DNA of 64,000 nucleotides. Origin: Roseiflexus castenholzii DSM 13941 (lineage in GTDB: Bacteria; Chloroflexota; Chloroflexia; Chloroflexales; Roseiflexaceae). The notes beneath the pieces are model-generated. The model was not told the origin of the DNA. It ran no database searches and worked only from the letters and a program-made list of their open reading frames with translations. Position 1 is the stretch's first letter; every line of letters begins with the position of its first letter. The stretch lies in NCBI RefSeq assembly GCF_000017805.1, contig NC_009767.1, forward strand, positions 4,381,001 through 4,445,000, read 5' to 3'. Made by a program: the position numbers and the translations under genes. Shown here piece after piece: positions 63,784 through 64,000 of the stretch.

Positions 63784-64000
63784 ATGGCTGACGCTGTCCG
63801 TGCAACTGCTTTCGCCAAAACGCTGCGTGCTATCTTCCTCGGCATTGCGCTGCTCGCATTGAGTGTTGCGTGTGCCGGCTATCTCCTGCTGAGCGAAATA
63901 CGACGCCCGGCAGGAACCGATGCTGCGCCGGTCGAGTTTATCGTTGAACCCGGCGATAGCGCCAGCGTTATTGCCACCCGTCTCGGCGCAGCGAATCTGG
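63784..64000 (+). CDS. mltG: Endolytic transglycosylase-like protein, N-terminus (partial)
   Basis: 72 codons before the window ends. An N-terminal membrane helix (about 16-38) is followed by VEFIVEPGDSASVIATRLGAANL, the LysM-like opening of MltG/YceG proteins, which cut nascent peptidoglycan. The catalytic domain is outside the window, so the name is provisional. Confidence 0.65.
   Translation, partial: MADAVRATAFAKTLRAIFLGIALLALSVACAGYLLLSEIRRPAGTDAAPVEFIVEPGDSASVIATRLGAANL

Overview
The window looks like chromosomal DNA of a Roseiflexus-like member of the Chloroflexota (inference). The grounds are GC-rich coding DNA with shared promoter style, several Uma2-family genes, bacterial translin-like and deoxyhypusine-synthase-like genes, a split nuo cluster, and intergenic regions filled with short tandem repeats. 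No rRNA, tRNA or CRISPR array was seen.

Layout. (1) 1-11,465, minus strand: an almost complete arginine/carbamoyl-phosphate cluster in the order argC, argB, argA, carA, an orphan H-box protein, carB, argG, argJ (argJ runs off the left edge). It is driven from a strong promoter at 11,436-11,464. The leader carries an Arg-rich 24-codon ORF followed by a terminator-like hairpin directly before argC, which looks like transcription attenuation. Satellite-type repeats sit between argC and argB and between argG and argJ. (2) 11,649-14,866, plus: serC and a two-domain ADP-ribosylglycohydrolase-family protein. (3) 18,027-14,875, minus: lipoprotein, membrane protein, small protein, nadD and rsmG, from two tandem promoters; the proximal one has a perfect Gram-positive-type LexA/SOS box over its start site. 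(4) 20,128-18,222, minus: a pair of SPFH (HflK/HflC-like) proteins. (5) 20,289-25,410, plus: four nearly identical tandem Uma2 genes with different coiled-coil tails, then a UvrD/PcrA helicase. (6) 25,411-28,804: dispersed repeats, an alpha/beta hydrolase, a lipoprotein, an orphan toxin-tip/immunity-like pair and a minimal Ser/Thr kinase. (7) 41,469-29,002, minus: nuoF, a Uma2 gene, nuoG-H-I-J-K-L-M-N. The promoter has a Rex-like TTGTG-N8-CACAA dyad over its -35. nuoA-E are not here. (8) 41,670-52,230: glycosyltransferase, monomeric sarcosine oxidase-like flavoprotein, a second FAD oxidoreductase, a Uma2 gene with a 63-bp-repeat tail, adk, a translin-family gene, an ABC exporter and a deoxyhypusine synthase-like gene. 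(9) 52,337-61,334: a frameshifted RecA-like ATPase pseudogene, clpP, hydrolase, fabI, an AI-2E-family permease, minCDE and an aminotransferase. (10) 61,413-64,000: coaBC, a HEAT-repeat/SH3 membrane protein and the start of an mltG-like gene.

Three dispersed repeat classes recur: a 150-bp MITE-like element with ATACCAATGAC ends (3 copies), an AACCACGAAGG hairpin element (3 copies), and heptanucleotide-phased filler of differing sequence at many intergenic sites. The strongest candidates for something undescribed are the arg leader attenuator, the palindrome array with heptad linkers inside the arg cluster, the heptamer filler in general, and the amplified Uma2 genes. All functional statements rest on motifs recognised by eye; no database search or folding was run.
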